A DNA stretch of 64,000 bases from Coccinella septempunctata (taxonomy: Eukaryota; Arthropoda; Insecta; Coleoptera; Coccinellidae), in assembly GCF_907165205.1 (NCBI RefSeq), contig NC_058189.1, positions 33,010,270 to 33,074,269 on the forward strand. The letters are read 5' to 3'. Each line of letters starts with the position of its first letter. Position 1 is the stretch's first letter. The notes beneath the pieces were generated by a model that searched no databases, was not told the origin of the DNA, and saw only the letters and a list, made by a program, of their open reading frames with translations. The translations under genes were made by a program, and so were the position numbers. Positions 32,535-43,884 of the stretch are shown here, in pieces.

Positions 32535-33125
32535 ACCCTTTATAAAGGGTCTCCCAAAGCTAGTGAATCAAACATGTCATACCATGATAGGGTGGACTAA
32601 ATACTGTCGAATGACACTAACTTTAGTTCAGCGAAAATGTACCGTTTCCAAAACGATTAGAATTTTATGAAAAAACCTAATTTTTCCGATTTTCGAAATT
32701 TTTTTTTCAATCATCATATTAATGCTAGATTTTTGTAGAATCACCCCTAAGTAAAATAATTCTATGTAGTTCCGAAAACCTCAGTAAATGTAAATAAAAT
32801 TTTTTTTCTACATAATTTTTATTACTCAGAATAAATCCCCTCCAGTTTAAAAAAATCATGAAATTTTTTTTGCGAACAATTTCAAAAGCTTCCCCATTTT
32901 CTGGAGATTAAAAATTGGTAAAAAATATCAATAAAATTGTTCGATTAATTACTGAAAATAATTTGAATAAGGGGTGGTAATTCGATAATCTAGTATCAAT
33001 ATGGGCGGAAAACGCTGTCCTTAATCACAAATTGACCCTGTGATTGAAAAAAATTGTTCGAAAATCGGCAAAATTAGGTTTTTTCATAAATTTCTAATTA
33101 TTTTGAATCATGAATCTTTTTTTAC
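32535..33125. mobile_element. Tc1/mariner-type MITE, family A, copy 2
   Basis: Left part GGGTCTCCCAAAGCTAGTGA, then ATCAAAC, TGATAGGGTGGACTAAATAC and AAATGTACCGTTTCCAAAA. The right part has ACAAATTGACCCTGTGATTG and TTCGAAAATCGGCAA. All match the copy at 5287-5826. It is more diverged than copy 1 and the right terminus is lost. Confidence 0.65.
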
Positions 33126-33719
33126 AACGTGGCAAAAAAATTTTTTGAAAGGGTATGGGCATTTATAATCAATCATCCTGTACTGAGCTATCAAATAAAT
33201 CCCGTAGACAAGTGACACGTAACCTTGAATAATATTCGTTTTTTGTTAATTACAATTAACGGTTTCTGAATTATAAATGATTAATCTGATTTGAAATTGA
33301 TGGTTTCTGAAATTAAATTGACTAATCTGAGCAAGAGCGGCCCTAGACTGATTTTCTGGGAGGGGTAGTAATTGAAAGAACAACTGAAATTTTAAATTAA
33401 TACTTCAAATAACACCCTAGGGTGTAAATACCTACAGCTGTAGGTATTTCTAGGTAGCATTTGCAGTCCCATATTTTATTTCTCAAAATTGTACAAGGAA
33501 TCTCTCCTTTTCATTTCACTATAATATTGTTTTTCTTAATTTTTTCATATGAAAAATTTAAAAAATCGAATTCGTTATGGGCCCTGGGGGGATAATTTCC
33601 CCCTTTATTCCTCTCCCCCACGTAGGACCGCCTTTGAATCTTGAATCTGAGTTACATTTGATGTTTTCTGAAATGAATGTGACTAACGATGGCCTAATTA
33701 ATAAACCTAGTAACTCCGA

Positions 33720-34073
33720 CTTTTACAGGACACTGCAGACTCAGAGCCCACCTCAAAAAACTCAAGATCGTCAATGACCCACTCTGCAGACTCTGCTTAG
33801 AGGAAGACGAAACAATTGAGCATATCCTCTGTGACTGCCCGGCGGCAGACAGGGTCAGACTCGGAGTTTTCGGCTCTCCGAAGATGATCCTAGAGGAACT
33901 CAAGAATCACTCCCCCTCCGACATCATCTCCTTTTTGGGTAGGATGGGACTAGAGGGAGAGATTTAGCTCTTTGAGCATGCTTGTGTGCTACAATAGACC
34001 GTTGGTCGCGGTGGCAGGTTTGGGTTAGTCCGTCCAACACACCCAGCAATCAGTAATCAGTAATCAGTAACTC
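33720..34073 (+). pseudogene. 3' end of a non-LTR retrotransposon (C-terminal knuckle)
   Basis: Encodes LRAHLKKLKIVNDPLCRLCL, then EEDETIEHILCDCPAADR and a short tail ending at TAG near 33966. CX2CX8HX4C is the C-terminal zinc motif found after RNase H in several insect LINE clades. It is 5'-truncated, with a 3' tail of CAGTAAT repeats (about 34045-34073). It has higher GC than its surroundings. Confidence 0.75.
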
Positions 34074-34552
34074 CAACTAAATCGAATTTGATGGTCTCTC
34101 CGTGATATTATTCAATAAATGCATCATACAAATACTAAAGCATATTTTAATGTATGTGCAAAAATTAATTATTACAGAAATTCTTTATCAATTATAAAAG
34201 AAAAAATCAGTTTTTTGTTTCTCCTATGAAAACTGTGACAAATGTGAATTACGTGGTTTGTAAATTAGGCCATCGCTAAACTGAATTTCAAATGACCATT
34301 TCTTAAACTGAATTGACTAATCTGAAATACAATACAATTGAGGGATTCTTGACGGTGTTAAAGTAAGAACAGTATAAATATAACCTGTTCTTCTATCAAT
34401 ATGATGATTTAACAGAACTATTGTGACAACATAGAAAAGTCATAAAAGTGAAACATTCTCAGACTATAAACACTCCTAGTCTTGAGGCAATGTGAGATTC
34501 ACTTTTACACTTATATTTGACCATCTATCTTGCAATTCAAAATGTGTCTTAG

Positions 34553-35215
34553 AATTTCAACTCACATCCAGAATTCTGACTTGTATATCGGAATTCTGAC
34601 TTAAATATTAAAATTCTTACTTGTATCTCAGAATTCTGACTCTATCTAAGAATTTAAACTGGCTCCTCAGAATTCTTACTTGTATCTCAGCATTCTGCCA
34701 TGATATCAGAATTCCATCTGGTACCTTAGAATTCTTACTTGTATCTGAGGGTTCTGATTTGTACCTCAGAATTCTAACTTGTATCTCAATATTTTGACCT
34801 ATATCTGAGAATTCCGACTTGCATCTAAGAATTCTGAGTGTATCTCAGAATTTTGACTTACAGGTATCTCAGAATTTCAGGTTGTTTCTTCTCAAAAGAT
34901 CGATTTGCAATTCAGAATTCCGACTTATAAAATCGGAATTATACTCTGGAAAAAAATATTTTTGTGTGTAGTCAGTTAAGCCTTCGAAAATTTCGCGGGT
35001 CATATAAATGCACTCATACATATTTTATCAATCAGAGGGTGTTTCCCGCACTAGATACGCAGCTGACAGTCATTGTTATATTTTTTAACAATTACATGAA
35101 CGCAATCAATTTTAAAATTTCAATCGGTACAAAACAAGTATAAAATTTCACATTTTTTCTCAAATTCACGTGCTCAGCTGACCTACCTCAGAATTCTGAC
35201 TTTTATCTCAGAATT
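34553..35215. repeat. Minisatellite with 20-bp unit
   Basis: About twenty degenerate copies of ATCTCAGAATTCTGACTTGT between 34553 and 34960, and two more near 35186-35215. Each copy centres on GAATTC, so the array is rich in EcoRI-like palindromes. Confidence 0.8.
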
Positions 35216-36223
35216 TTGAAGGTTGATGTTCTGTGCTTTAACCACCATATTCTTCGCGTATTGAAAATAAAATAATACATCATTCAACCAACAATACCAA
35301 CTTCTAGATCAACTTTTGATATACTAACTTAAAGGCAAATTCCTAGCAAACTACCGAGAAATAAGAAAGGCCTTCAGAGTTCTATAGAATTTGCAGGAAA
35401 ACCACAAAATTGTAAAGTAGAGTAGAAGCTATAATATTACGTAATTACGTTCAAGAAAAACCAGAATATCCGCCTCCAAAATTGAATACATAGACATATA
35501 GACATGGACTGTGCCTTCCCATTCTATCTATGCATGAAATACGGTCAAAAAAATGACGGAGAGAAACTGAACATCGGGCATGCACTTGTCTTCGTCTAGA
35601 ATTTTGATTGGTCCATGTGAACATTTGTCTATGTGAACAAAAATGAGAAGGTAAACGCCCGACGATCATTTCTCTCTTTCTATAAAAAAAGCCAATTTCA
35701 TGCTGACGTTGCTCAGTCCATGTCTCTTTGTCTATGATTGAATAGAAGAGCACTGTGTTCAGTTCAAACACAGAATATTAACCTTAAAATTTTAAAAGCT
35801 AATTGACGAAGAATTTATTCGAATGCTCATTATCTCTCAACTAAAATTCCACGTGCCTGAGTCGAATATAATGATTGATATAATTTTATAATATCATCAG
35901 GTATATAATGATCAATTAATTGGCTCCTATCGTTTTCATCATTTTTTCAATGCATTAAAACGCTTAAAAAAATAGTAGGAGTCCAAAAAACATTCGCTCT
36001 TGAAATAAAAAGAAATTATCATTAAAAACAATACGAAAAGATTTTTCTATATCATACTTCGATGCACCTACCTCGAGACATGTCTCGACTAAATTTAGAT
36101 GCAGAGTCTCCCCCCAAAGCAAGACAACATAAATTCAACCAAAAGAAAATCGTATAATCTGAAATTCCTCAAGTGAGCATTGTGTATGTTGACAGGGTTT
36201 GGATGTAGTTTGGATGGAACCTA

Positions 36224-36782
36224 CAGTCCCTGGCCATATTATTAGACGCATTGATTCGATGCTAAATCTCAATTGAACACGCTTTGAAATTGGTTATTAG
36301 GTTATTGGTTTTTGAATATTGAATTATTAAATTGAATGTATATGTTATATATACTTCATCTGTAAATGGTTTTCACATATAATATATCATATTCAATAAA
36401 AAATATTGATTTATTGATGATTCAACATGAAATTCTAATATTTTGCTGAGCCACCTTGTGTAGCTATGACAGCTTCATACTATCAATGCAGAATTGTTCA
36501 GTTTGCTGCATTCGAGGATGATGATTTCATATGTGGATTATCGAAATAACGTCCGAACCTTCAGCATGCAAGACGTCCACTGAAAGACATAGTACTAATT
36601 CATACTTTAGTACTAATATTACAACATCAAAAATAAATGCCTAATAGAACAATTTAATGAGAGTCGTAGATAAAACTGACATTCTGTGGAAATGAAATTC
36701 AAATATTCTGCTTTTTCCTCGGGCAATACCACTAAATATAAAAAAAAAACCTCAGTGCGTCTAATAAACTGGCCAGGGACTG
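36224..36782. mobile_element. Tc1-type MITE
   Basis: 559 bp with ends CAGTCCCTGGCCATATTATT and, reversed, CAGTCCCTGGCCAGTTTATT, then AGACGCA(T/C)TGA on both sides; flanked by TA (36222-36223 and 36783-36784). The inside is non-coding. A (TATG)n microsatellite follows at 36783-36801. Confidence 0.75.
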
Positions 36783-36784
36783 TA

Positions 36785-39040
36785 GTATGTATGTATGTAT
36801 GTCTTCAAAATGATATTTATGAAACTATTCAGACAACTACAAGGACGTCACAACTCATCTGATGAAATATTTTTTGTTACTATTTAAAAATTTAAATGGG
36901 ACACCCTGTAATGATAATAACGCTAACATGTGTTTTTCAGATCATTCTTTGTTGTATTAGTATTATTATAGGTAAAATGTAGTAAGAGAGTTTCTACGGT
37001 TACTTCGCAACGTTTTAATGCAGCTGGGATGTTCAAAAATTTGCTGTTGCTGAAACCTGAAAGACCGCAGACCACAACAAATGAAGTTATGTTGAAAGCA
37101 ATCACCATGAAATTCTACAACAATAAATTTGACGCTAAGCCATGTCGTCACTCTGTAGGGAACTGTGAAGTCATTCATTTTTCATTTTTTCAAATTATTT
37201 CGTCTAAACAGTCTAAACTCAGTTTGTACGAATTCGGAATGACATTGTGTTTTGAAATCAGCAAAAATATACAGGGTGCGCCTTCCGAATTTTAAAAGTT
37301 GAGGTTATTCCCGATGAAAATGGAAGTACTGTAGTAACAGAGAATCCATATGGCATCAGATTCGTTATGCGTCATTGTTCTTTAATTCAGCCTGAGAAGC
37401 TTTCGATTCGAATATAATTAATTCACCTGATTCCCACACTTTAAACCAACCCTATTTAAGGTATAAATAGCATCAAGCGTGGTTGAACCATTTATTGAAA
37501 TTTAAAAATTCTTTCACATATCCAGCAATCGTATTACAAAAATTAATGAAACAATAGTTTTTTCCCAATAAACAAAAACTGCCGATCCGAATTTTTTTCA
37601 GGTTCATTGACAACTTCAATAACTCATCGGCAAACTTCTAATTCGATTAATCGTCGATATACTTTCGCTAAATTTCGACCTACCATAACGCTTACTGCTT
37701 ACGGAAAGCGGACCGGCTGACACAACAAAAAAATCGATGCGACAATCACGTAACGTCCTCGTTTCAGAATAGATATAATTCCTAATTCCGAATCGAACCT
37801 GTGCGACGTTATCCAGGAACAAAGAAATATTTCGATAGGCCCTACCCCACACCGAGTAACCCAGCAACGAATACCAATTTATGATAAAGTCTAGTGGTCA
37901 TGGTTAGTTATGGTATCTACGAGGTCAAGGAATTCCCCATGAAAGAATACGCTCAGTCTTCGCTTTGGCCGATAGTAAATATCTTATTTGTTTTTTTGTC
38001 ATCCGAGTGCTTATCATCACAAAAAGCATTCCTATTTGAATTTGAATCTTCTCTTCACTCCAATCGATATAAGTTAGGATATCTGTGGTTGACTCTCGAC
38101 TCGACGTTGCCAGGTCTACTACAACTCTACTACTAAATTTTCAGCGCAACAGCTGATGAATAATTCGAAATGCTCCATTTTAGTTTATTAGTTTATTAAT
38201 AACAAAAAATTTATTTATTGAACAACTTCTCAGCCTCAATGCAATATGGACATATGTCTTTTGTAACAAGCTTCCAAATACGAAAAACTTCGTCGTTAAG
38301 TGAAGGAATTTTGAAGGTCCGGATTTACGTTTTTCCGTCCATGGGCAAGAGACAACGCAAAATATCATAACCCAACTTGACTCAACAAACGATAAAATTT
38401 TGAATAGAAAATCCGGCCCTCATCAATATCATTAACATCAACTTTCAAAACTAACTATATAGCATTCAGCCTGCTTGACAATAAATTTTTTTGCACTCGT
38501 TATTACATCTTTCTACTCTATCTAGTTCTCTGAAATCTGTGAAATTAATAACTATTCGGAGTTAACGAAGATATATATAATATCACATCACTAGTAACTA
38601 TATTCAAAGTGCAATACATGAGGGTACATTCTATTAAGTACTAAAGTCCGTTCGGACAACAACCTTCAAAATTCCATATTCCTCCATATTTCAAAACCTG
38701 CTTGACAAAGAATTTTTATGGATGCTATCTATAAAGAAGTGACATTTAGTGTCATGGTCAACTGCAATCTGCAAGATACGAAGAACGGGGAAAGGACGAT
38801 CGGTTGAGATGGGATGATGGGATTTGAAACTCCTCTATAGTATCAGAGAGGTAATTCATAATATACTGTGGAAATGAAACATTTTTCCTTTGAAAACGAC
38901 TTGTAACAGCGCGATATTCAAACTACATAACATCGAAAGTGGAACAAATCAGGTTTATTAGAAAATGAATGAGTATTTTCACATAAACTAACCCAACCTA
39001 TAACTGCAAACGGTTATTGATGAATGACAAGAATTACACC
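36785..39040. other. Gene-free stretch upstream of the septin gene
   Basis: Single MITE ends occur (GGGACACCCTGTA at 36898-36910; CAGGGTGCGCCTTCCGAA at 37273). Open frames here have no recognisable domains. No exon recognised. Confidence 0.4.
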
Positions 39041-39149
39041 AATTAAACTAGATCATCCCATACCATTTTGAAATTATCAGGTTCCACCGTTTTCCTCCAC
39101 CAGCAACTGCCCTGAATCGAAGAACAGCTGGTTTAATACGACTAAAAAT

Positions 39150-39629
39150 AAATGCCGGCAACGGCGCATGGTGCTATCTTCGTCTCCCTCCACAACCTAC
39201 GAATAGCGCGTACAACTTCTGCCGGATCGAAGGGACCGGCGGGTGAATATTATGACAAGTTCGCCATCTGGAATTGCCTGCAGCGAACGAATTGTATCCG
39301 TTCGAAATACGTCGTACTTGAGTGGTCCAGTTGAAAATTGAGAGTGTTATCTGGATTTATCGACGAACTTGATAGATGTGAACATCCATTAACATAATAA
39401 ACTTTACTAGGTAAGTGTGTTTAATTTTTGAACACAGAAGACGGTTGAACATTGATGTTTTCTATTTGCAGATAGAGGGACGCTACGGGCGTGGCTTGTA
39501 CAGGGACATTAGTCATCGGAGCCGGTGCAACTGTCATTCTGTCAAGAAAAACGAGAGCAGAGACTTGTAAACAAAAGCTATCAAACAATGAAATTGTGAA
39601 TAATGTGTTAAGTGAAATAATTCCAAACA
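39150..39629 (+). other. pnut: Septin promoter-proximal region and 5' UTR with 61-bp intron
   Basis: A GC- and CpG-richer patch (39150-39330) sits in AT-rich surroundings and is the likely promoter or first exon. A donor GTAAGTGTG begins at 39411 and an acceptor TTCTATTTGCAG ends at 39471, giving a 61-bp intron typical of insects. The second exon runs on to the start codon at 39630. The transcription start is not determined. A spliced 5' UTR argues that the septin locus is a normal gene rather than a retrocopy. Confidence 0.6.
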
Positions 39630-41450
39630 ATGAGTGCCAATAATGTGAATAGTGTCCCTACCACTCAACCGACTGCTACAATTAAATCTCGCCCGAACAT
39701 AATGCCAAGCAGTTATATGTATACCTCAAGTAGTGCTCTATTGAATAGAAATACGGACCAAAAACCGACACCACCCCCAACATTGCCCAAATACACTTCA
39801 AGTTTTAATGCAGGAAGCGGTCTGAACAGAGACCGTGACAAGGATGGTATTGGGGGCTCGTATCGCCTTTCCAGTCTTGATCGTTTAGCAATGAGGCAGA
39901 AATTTATGGATCAACAAAATCCAACATCAGGCTCAACACCAAATGGTACAGCTAATGGCACCAATGGAAGTGAAATTACTACAACAAATCCCGCAATACC
40001 GAGTAAAAGGGAAATGTTTTTCAATAACTCACCTGTAGATACCAACAAAGATTCTAATCGAATTACTAGCAAAGTTCCTGCAGTGGAAAATAAACCTCCA
40101 GAACCTCCGGTTAAACCATCGACTCCAGAATCAACCAAAGATGAAAATAGTAAGGAATCAACACCAGAAATAGTGAAAGAAAGGCCAAAACCAAAAGAAT
40201 TGGATGGATATGTAGGATTTGCAAATTTACCTAATCAGGTTTATCGCAAAGCTGTAAAAAAGGGCTTTGAATTCACATTAATGGTAGTAGGAGAGTCAGG
40301 ATTGGGAAAATCAACTCTGATCAACTCCATGTTTCTCACAGATATATATAATTCCAATGATTATCCCGGACCAACACAAAGGCTCAAAAAAACTGTGGCT
40401 GTTGAAACTACAAGAGTGATGTTGAAAGAAAATGGGGTCAACTTATTGTTGACAGTGGTAGATACGCCTGGATTTGGTGATGCTGTGGATAATAGTAATT
40501 GCTGGGTTCCTATAATAGAATATATTGAATCAAAGTACGAGGATTATTTGAATTGTGAAGCAAGGGTAACAAGAAAGCAGAGTCCTGATATGAGGATACA
40601 TTGCTGTTTATATTTCATACAACCATCCGGCCACGGACTCAAATCACTTGACATTGAGTTCATGAAACGATTATGTGATAAAGTAAATATTATTCCTATT
40701 ATTGCGAAAGCAGATACTCTGACTGCAGAAGAATGTCAATTGTTCAAAAAACAAATTTTGAATGAGATAGCCCTGCATAAAATTAAGATATACGAATTTC
40801 CTGATTCTTGTGAAGACGAAGATGAGAAAAAGCACAATAAATCCTTGAAAGACAGAGTTCCTTTTGCTGTGGTTGGCTCTAATGCAGTTGTGGAAATTGA
40901 TGGGAAGAAACTGAGAGGGCGACAGTATCCTTGGGGTGTTGCACAAGTGGAGAACCTCGAACATTGTGATTTTATTGCTTTAAGAAACATGGTAATCAGA
41001 ACACATTTACAGGACCTGAAGGATGTTACAAATAATGTCCACTATGAAAACTATAGATGTAGGAAATTAGCTGGTTTAGGAGTTGATGGTAAAACCACAA
41101 GAATTCTGAACAAAAATCCACTTGCTCAAATGGATGAAGAAAAACGAGAACATGACTTGAAGATGAAGAAGATGGAAGCTGAGATGGAACAGGTATTTGA
41201 AATGAAAGTGAGGGAGAAAAAACAGAAACTCAAAGATAGTGAGATTGAATTAACAAGAAGACATGAAGCCACTAAGAAGCAGCTAGAACAACAAGCAAAA
41301 GAGCTAGAAGAGAAACGAAGGCAATTTGAAATGGAAAAAGAAGCATGGGAGAAGGAAAACCAAGTGACAATTGATGAACTGAGAAGGAGATCTTTGGAGG
41401 GAAGTAGGGAAACTGTAGATGGTAAAAAGAAGAAGAAAGGGCTCTTTTAG
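39630..41450 (+). CDS. pnut: Septin, Peanut/SEPT7 type
   Basis: 606 residues from ATG in a good insect context (CAAACAATGAG) to TAG. Septins are GTP-binding proteins that form filaments at the cell cortex and cleavage furrow; the SEPT7 group sits next to other septins in the hetero-oligomer. N-terminal 1-190 is a long Ser/Thr/Pro/Asn-rich extension. Then come the polybasic start KAVKKGFEF (about 207-215), P-loop GESGLGKS (221-228), DTPGFGD (278-284), AKAD (359-362), and the septin unique element with WGVAQVENLEHCDF (435-448). The C-terminal 500-590 is a heptad-rich coiled coil with a KKKKKG end. The coding part has no intron. Flanking MITEs do not interrupt it. Confidence 0.96.
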   Translation: MSANNVNSVPTTQPTATIKSRPNIMPSSYMYTSSSALLNRNTDQKPTPPPTLPKYTSSFNAGSGLNRDRDKDGIGGSYRLSSLDRLAMRQKFMDQQNPTSGSTPNGTANGTNGSEITTTNPAIPSKREMFFNNSPVDTNKDSNRITSKVPAVENKPPEPPVKPSTPESTKDENSKESTPEIVKERPKPKELDGYVGFANLPNQVYRKAVKKGFEFTLMVVGESGLGKSTLINSMFLTDIYNSNDYPGPTQRLKKTVAVETTRVMLKENGVNLLLTVVDTPGFGDAVDNSNCWVPIIEYIESKYEDYLNCEARVTRKQSPDMRIHCCLYFIQPSGHGLKSLDIEFMKRLCDKVNIIPIIAKADTLTAEECQLFKKQILNEIALHKIKIYEFPDSCEDEDEKKHNKSLKDRVPFAVVGSNAVVEIDGKKLRGRQYPWGVAQVENLEHCDFIALRNMVIRTHLQDLKDVTNNVHYENYRCRKLAGLGVDGKTTRILNKNPLAQMDEEKREHDLKMKKMEAEMEQVFEMKVREKKQKLKDSEIELTRRHEATKKQLEQQAKELEEKRRQFEMEKEAWEKENQVTIDELRRRSLEGSRETVDGKKKKKGLF

Positions 41451-41925
41451 TATTCAATGAAAATATGGATAAAGAAAATGTTGAGTGAACTCAGAAGGCT
41501 TTTTAGTCATTCCCTGGTAAAAAAAAGTTATAAAGGATTATAGATCTTGCGGAATTAGTTATGATTCCTCTGAACTGCCATTTCGTGTTACTAGAGTTTC
41601 TAATTTCTCAATTTCTATTCAATTGCTGATAAGTGTCGAAGTAATTTCCCCAGAGGATTCTAATGATTGTGAGTATATCTAAAGTATAGAAAATATTTAT
41701 GAAGAGGAAAAAATTAACTGATGAATATAAATTATTGATTTTAAAATAGTCTGATGTCCTATGTTCATGACATTTTGCTTGAGAGCAACGTGCCATTTTT
41801 TTTTATCTATATATCTCGAGTTTTAATTTTATATTATGTATGTAAAAATGTGAAAATAAAATTTTAAGTAATTTTCGCAATACTTGATTTCCAAAATACA
41901 TATCCCAATTTTGATAAATAAAAAA
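41451..41925 (+). other. pnut: Septin 3' UTR and poly-A signals
   Basis: AT-rich sequence after the stop. AATAAA at 41855-41860 and again at 41917-41922 are candidate cleavage signals, giving a 3' UTR of about 430-500 bp. Confidence 0.55.
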
Positions 41926-42781
41926 ATTATCTTTTATGAAAGAATGGGGAAATTTTTCACGACAGCAATAAGTAATCTAGAAATTCTAAGAAAAAAAATC
42001 TAAAAATGATTGATGAATGTTATCATATTATTGAAATTGAATTTTTTCTAACATGATTGAAAAAAGGTAAGTTGGAAATTTTAAGAATGGGTACATGACA
42101 AGTATGTACTTGTGCTTTTAGATTATGTACAATTGGAAGCAATAATATCATCTGAGGAAATTTATGGTCTATATTTTGTTTTGATTATTTTATAAAATTT
42201 AAGCATTGCTCAAAAATAGAGTCGAGAATCTTGATGAATCATCCAATTAGAGTTCATTCCTAAAATATGAGAAAAAATCTACTTTTCCTCAATCATATTT
42301 TGATCCATAAAAAAAAAAATTTAAACCGTTTCTAAGGAAAACTATTTTTGTCTTTACGAGATTTAATTGGTTGCACACTAACATGATAACGCAACTGTTA
42401 CTGATGATACCTATTGCAATTAATATTAGTGAATTACCTACTTTTCCTACAATTCTCATGCAAAATGCTTATTTTCAGGCGACACATGTCGCCATCCACA
42501 TGGTTATAGTTTCCCTAGACAATAATGTCAAAGTTGACTGAAAATTTGTGAAAATCAGATTAGTTCATGCCCATTTGTAGGAAAATTAAGAGGGAAATTG
42601 TATACATTTCTGCTAAACTATTGAGCACATCTGAAAATATCATTCATAAGTAATCTTCAGCTGTAAATATATTCGAATTGAGGTACTGATTTTTAAAAAA
42701 TTGAAAAAATTCGGGGGTCCAATTATGACCAGCAATGTTTTCGTGTAACAATAATTCCTGAAATTAACATTCAATAATGTA

Positions 42782-43467
42782 CAGGGTGGGCAAAATTGGT
42801 GATAATACCTGAATTACAACTTTTTCAACCCAACGCGATAGAGGAAAATGGATGGCATATTACGGTCGTCTTTTCTCGAGAAACTAATAATGCCATCAAC
42901 TGCATTACTCTATCTTCTTTTGTTTTGGAGTTATAGGTCAAAATTAAAATTTCAACTTTGGTCATTATCTCCGTTTCTGTTTAAGCTAGGATGTTGAAAT
43001 GGAAACATTATACAGACACTTTTTTGATAGTAATCCAGTGGCGTACTATGATTTTTTCCAACAGGTATATTTGCTGATCTATAAACATGGCGATATTTCT
43101 TTCTTAGTCATTTTAAACTACTCTTTTCATAAGAAAAAATACATCTTTATGTTTTAGCTCAGCAAATATACCTGTTGAAAGTGTTGAAAAAAATCATAGA
43201 ACGCCACTGGATTGCTATCAAAAAAGTGTCTGTATAATATTTTCATTTCAACGTCCTAGAACAAACAGAAACGGAGATAATGACCAAAGTTGAAATCGCC
43301 CAAATTTAAATTTTGGCCTACAACTCAAAACAAAAGAAGATAGAGGAATGCAGTTAATGGCATTATTAGTTTCTCGAAAAAAGACGACATGAATGGTAAA
43401 TTCATTTTCCTCTATCTCGTTGGTTTAAAAAGTTGTAGTTCAGGTATCACCAATTTTGCCCACCCTG
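42782..43467. mobile_element. Long palindromic MITE, family F
   Basis: 686 bp, flanked by TA (42780-42781 and 43468-43469). Ends CAGGGTGGGCAAAATTGGTG and CACCAATTTTGCCCACCCTG are exact complements, and the arms stay complementary for about 300 bp each (TCATTATCTCCGTTTCTGTT versus AACAGAAACGGAGATAATGA). A half copy lies at 21360-21616. No ORF. Confidence 0.85.
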
Positions 43468-43689
43468 TACATATATACAATTGATTAAATTCATAAAGAT
43501 TCAAAATCACCCCGTTATTAGATTAATAGGATTCAAACATCAATACGAGAGAAAAAATTATTGCCACTATCAAGGAAAATAATTCAGTCCTCGGCAACCT
43601 GTATGGTGCCATGCAATATAATTTGGCGAATTGAATAAATGAATCATACAGTTTACGTAGATATCGAAGAAATCATGAAATTCATAGCA

Positions 43690-43881
43690 CAGGGTGATTT
43701 CGCGAACTTTTAAAGAACTGTCCAAATTTATGTTATATGGTCCTGCAAATCGAACAATATTTGATTGCAGTTTTCTGGAATCTTATGGAAGATATCTTCA
43801 TTCCAAATTTCGGATAAATCGGTGATTCCGTTCAGAAGATAGAGTGGTCTTAATTTCCATTCAAATTTGAGAAACACCCTG
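43690..43881. mobile_element. Short MITE with CAGGGTG ends
   Basis: Left CAGGGTGATTTCGCGAAC, right TTTGAGAAACACCCTG followed by TA. About 192 bp, non-coding. Only the outermost bases mirror well. Confidence 0.4.
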
Positions 43882-43884
43882 TAA

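Larger units (their letters stand above)
32240..34345. repeat. Minisatellite family M, broken by insertions
   Basis: Pieces at 32240-32340, 33240-33335, 33635-33700, 34076-34100 and 34255-34345 carry the words GATGGTTTCTGAAAT, TTGACTAATCTGA and their complements, as in 24235-24475. The gaps hold a family A MITE, a family E-like block and a LINE 3' end. The simplest reading is one array opened up by insertions. Confidence 0.5.

Noticed and set aside
39152..39334. 60-residue open frame upstream of the septin
   Set aside because: It lies in the GC-rich promoter or first-exon region and lacks any known domain; more likely untranslated.
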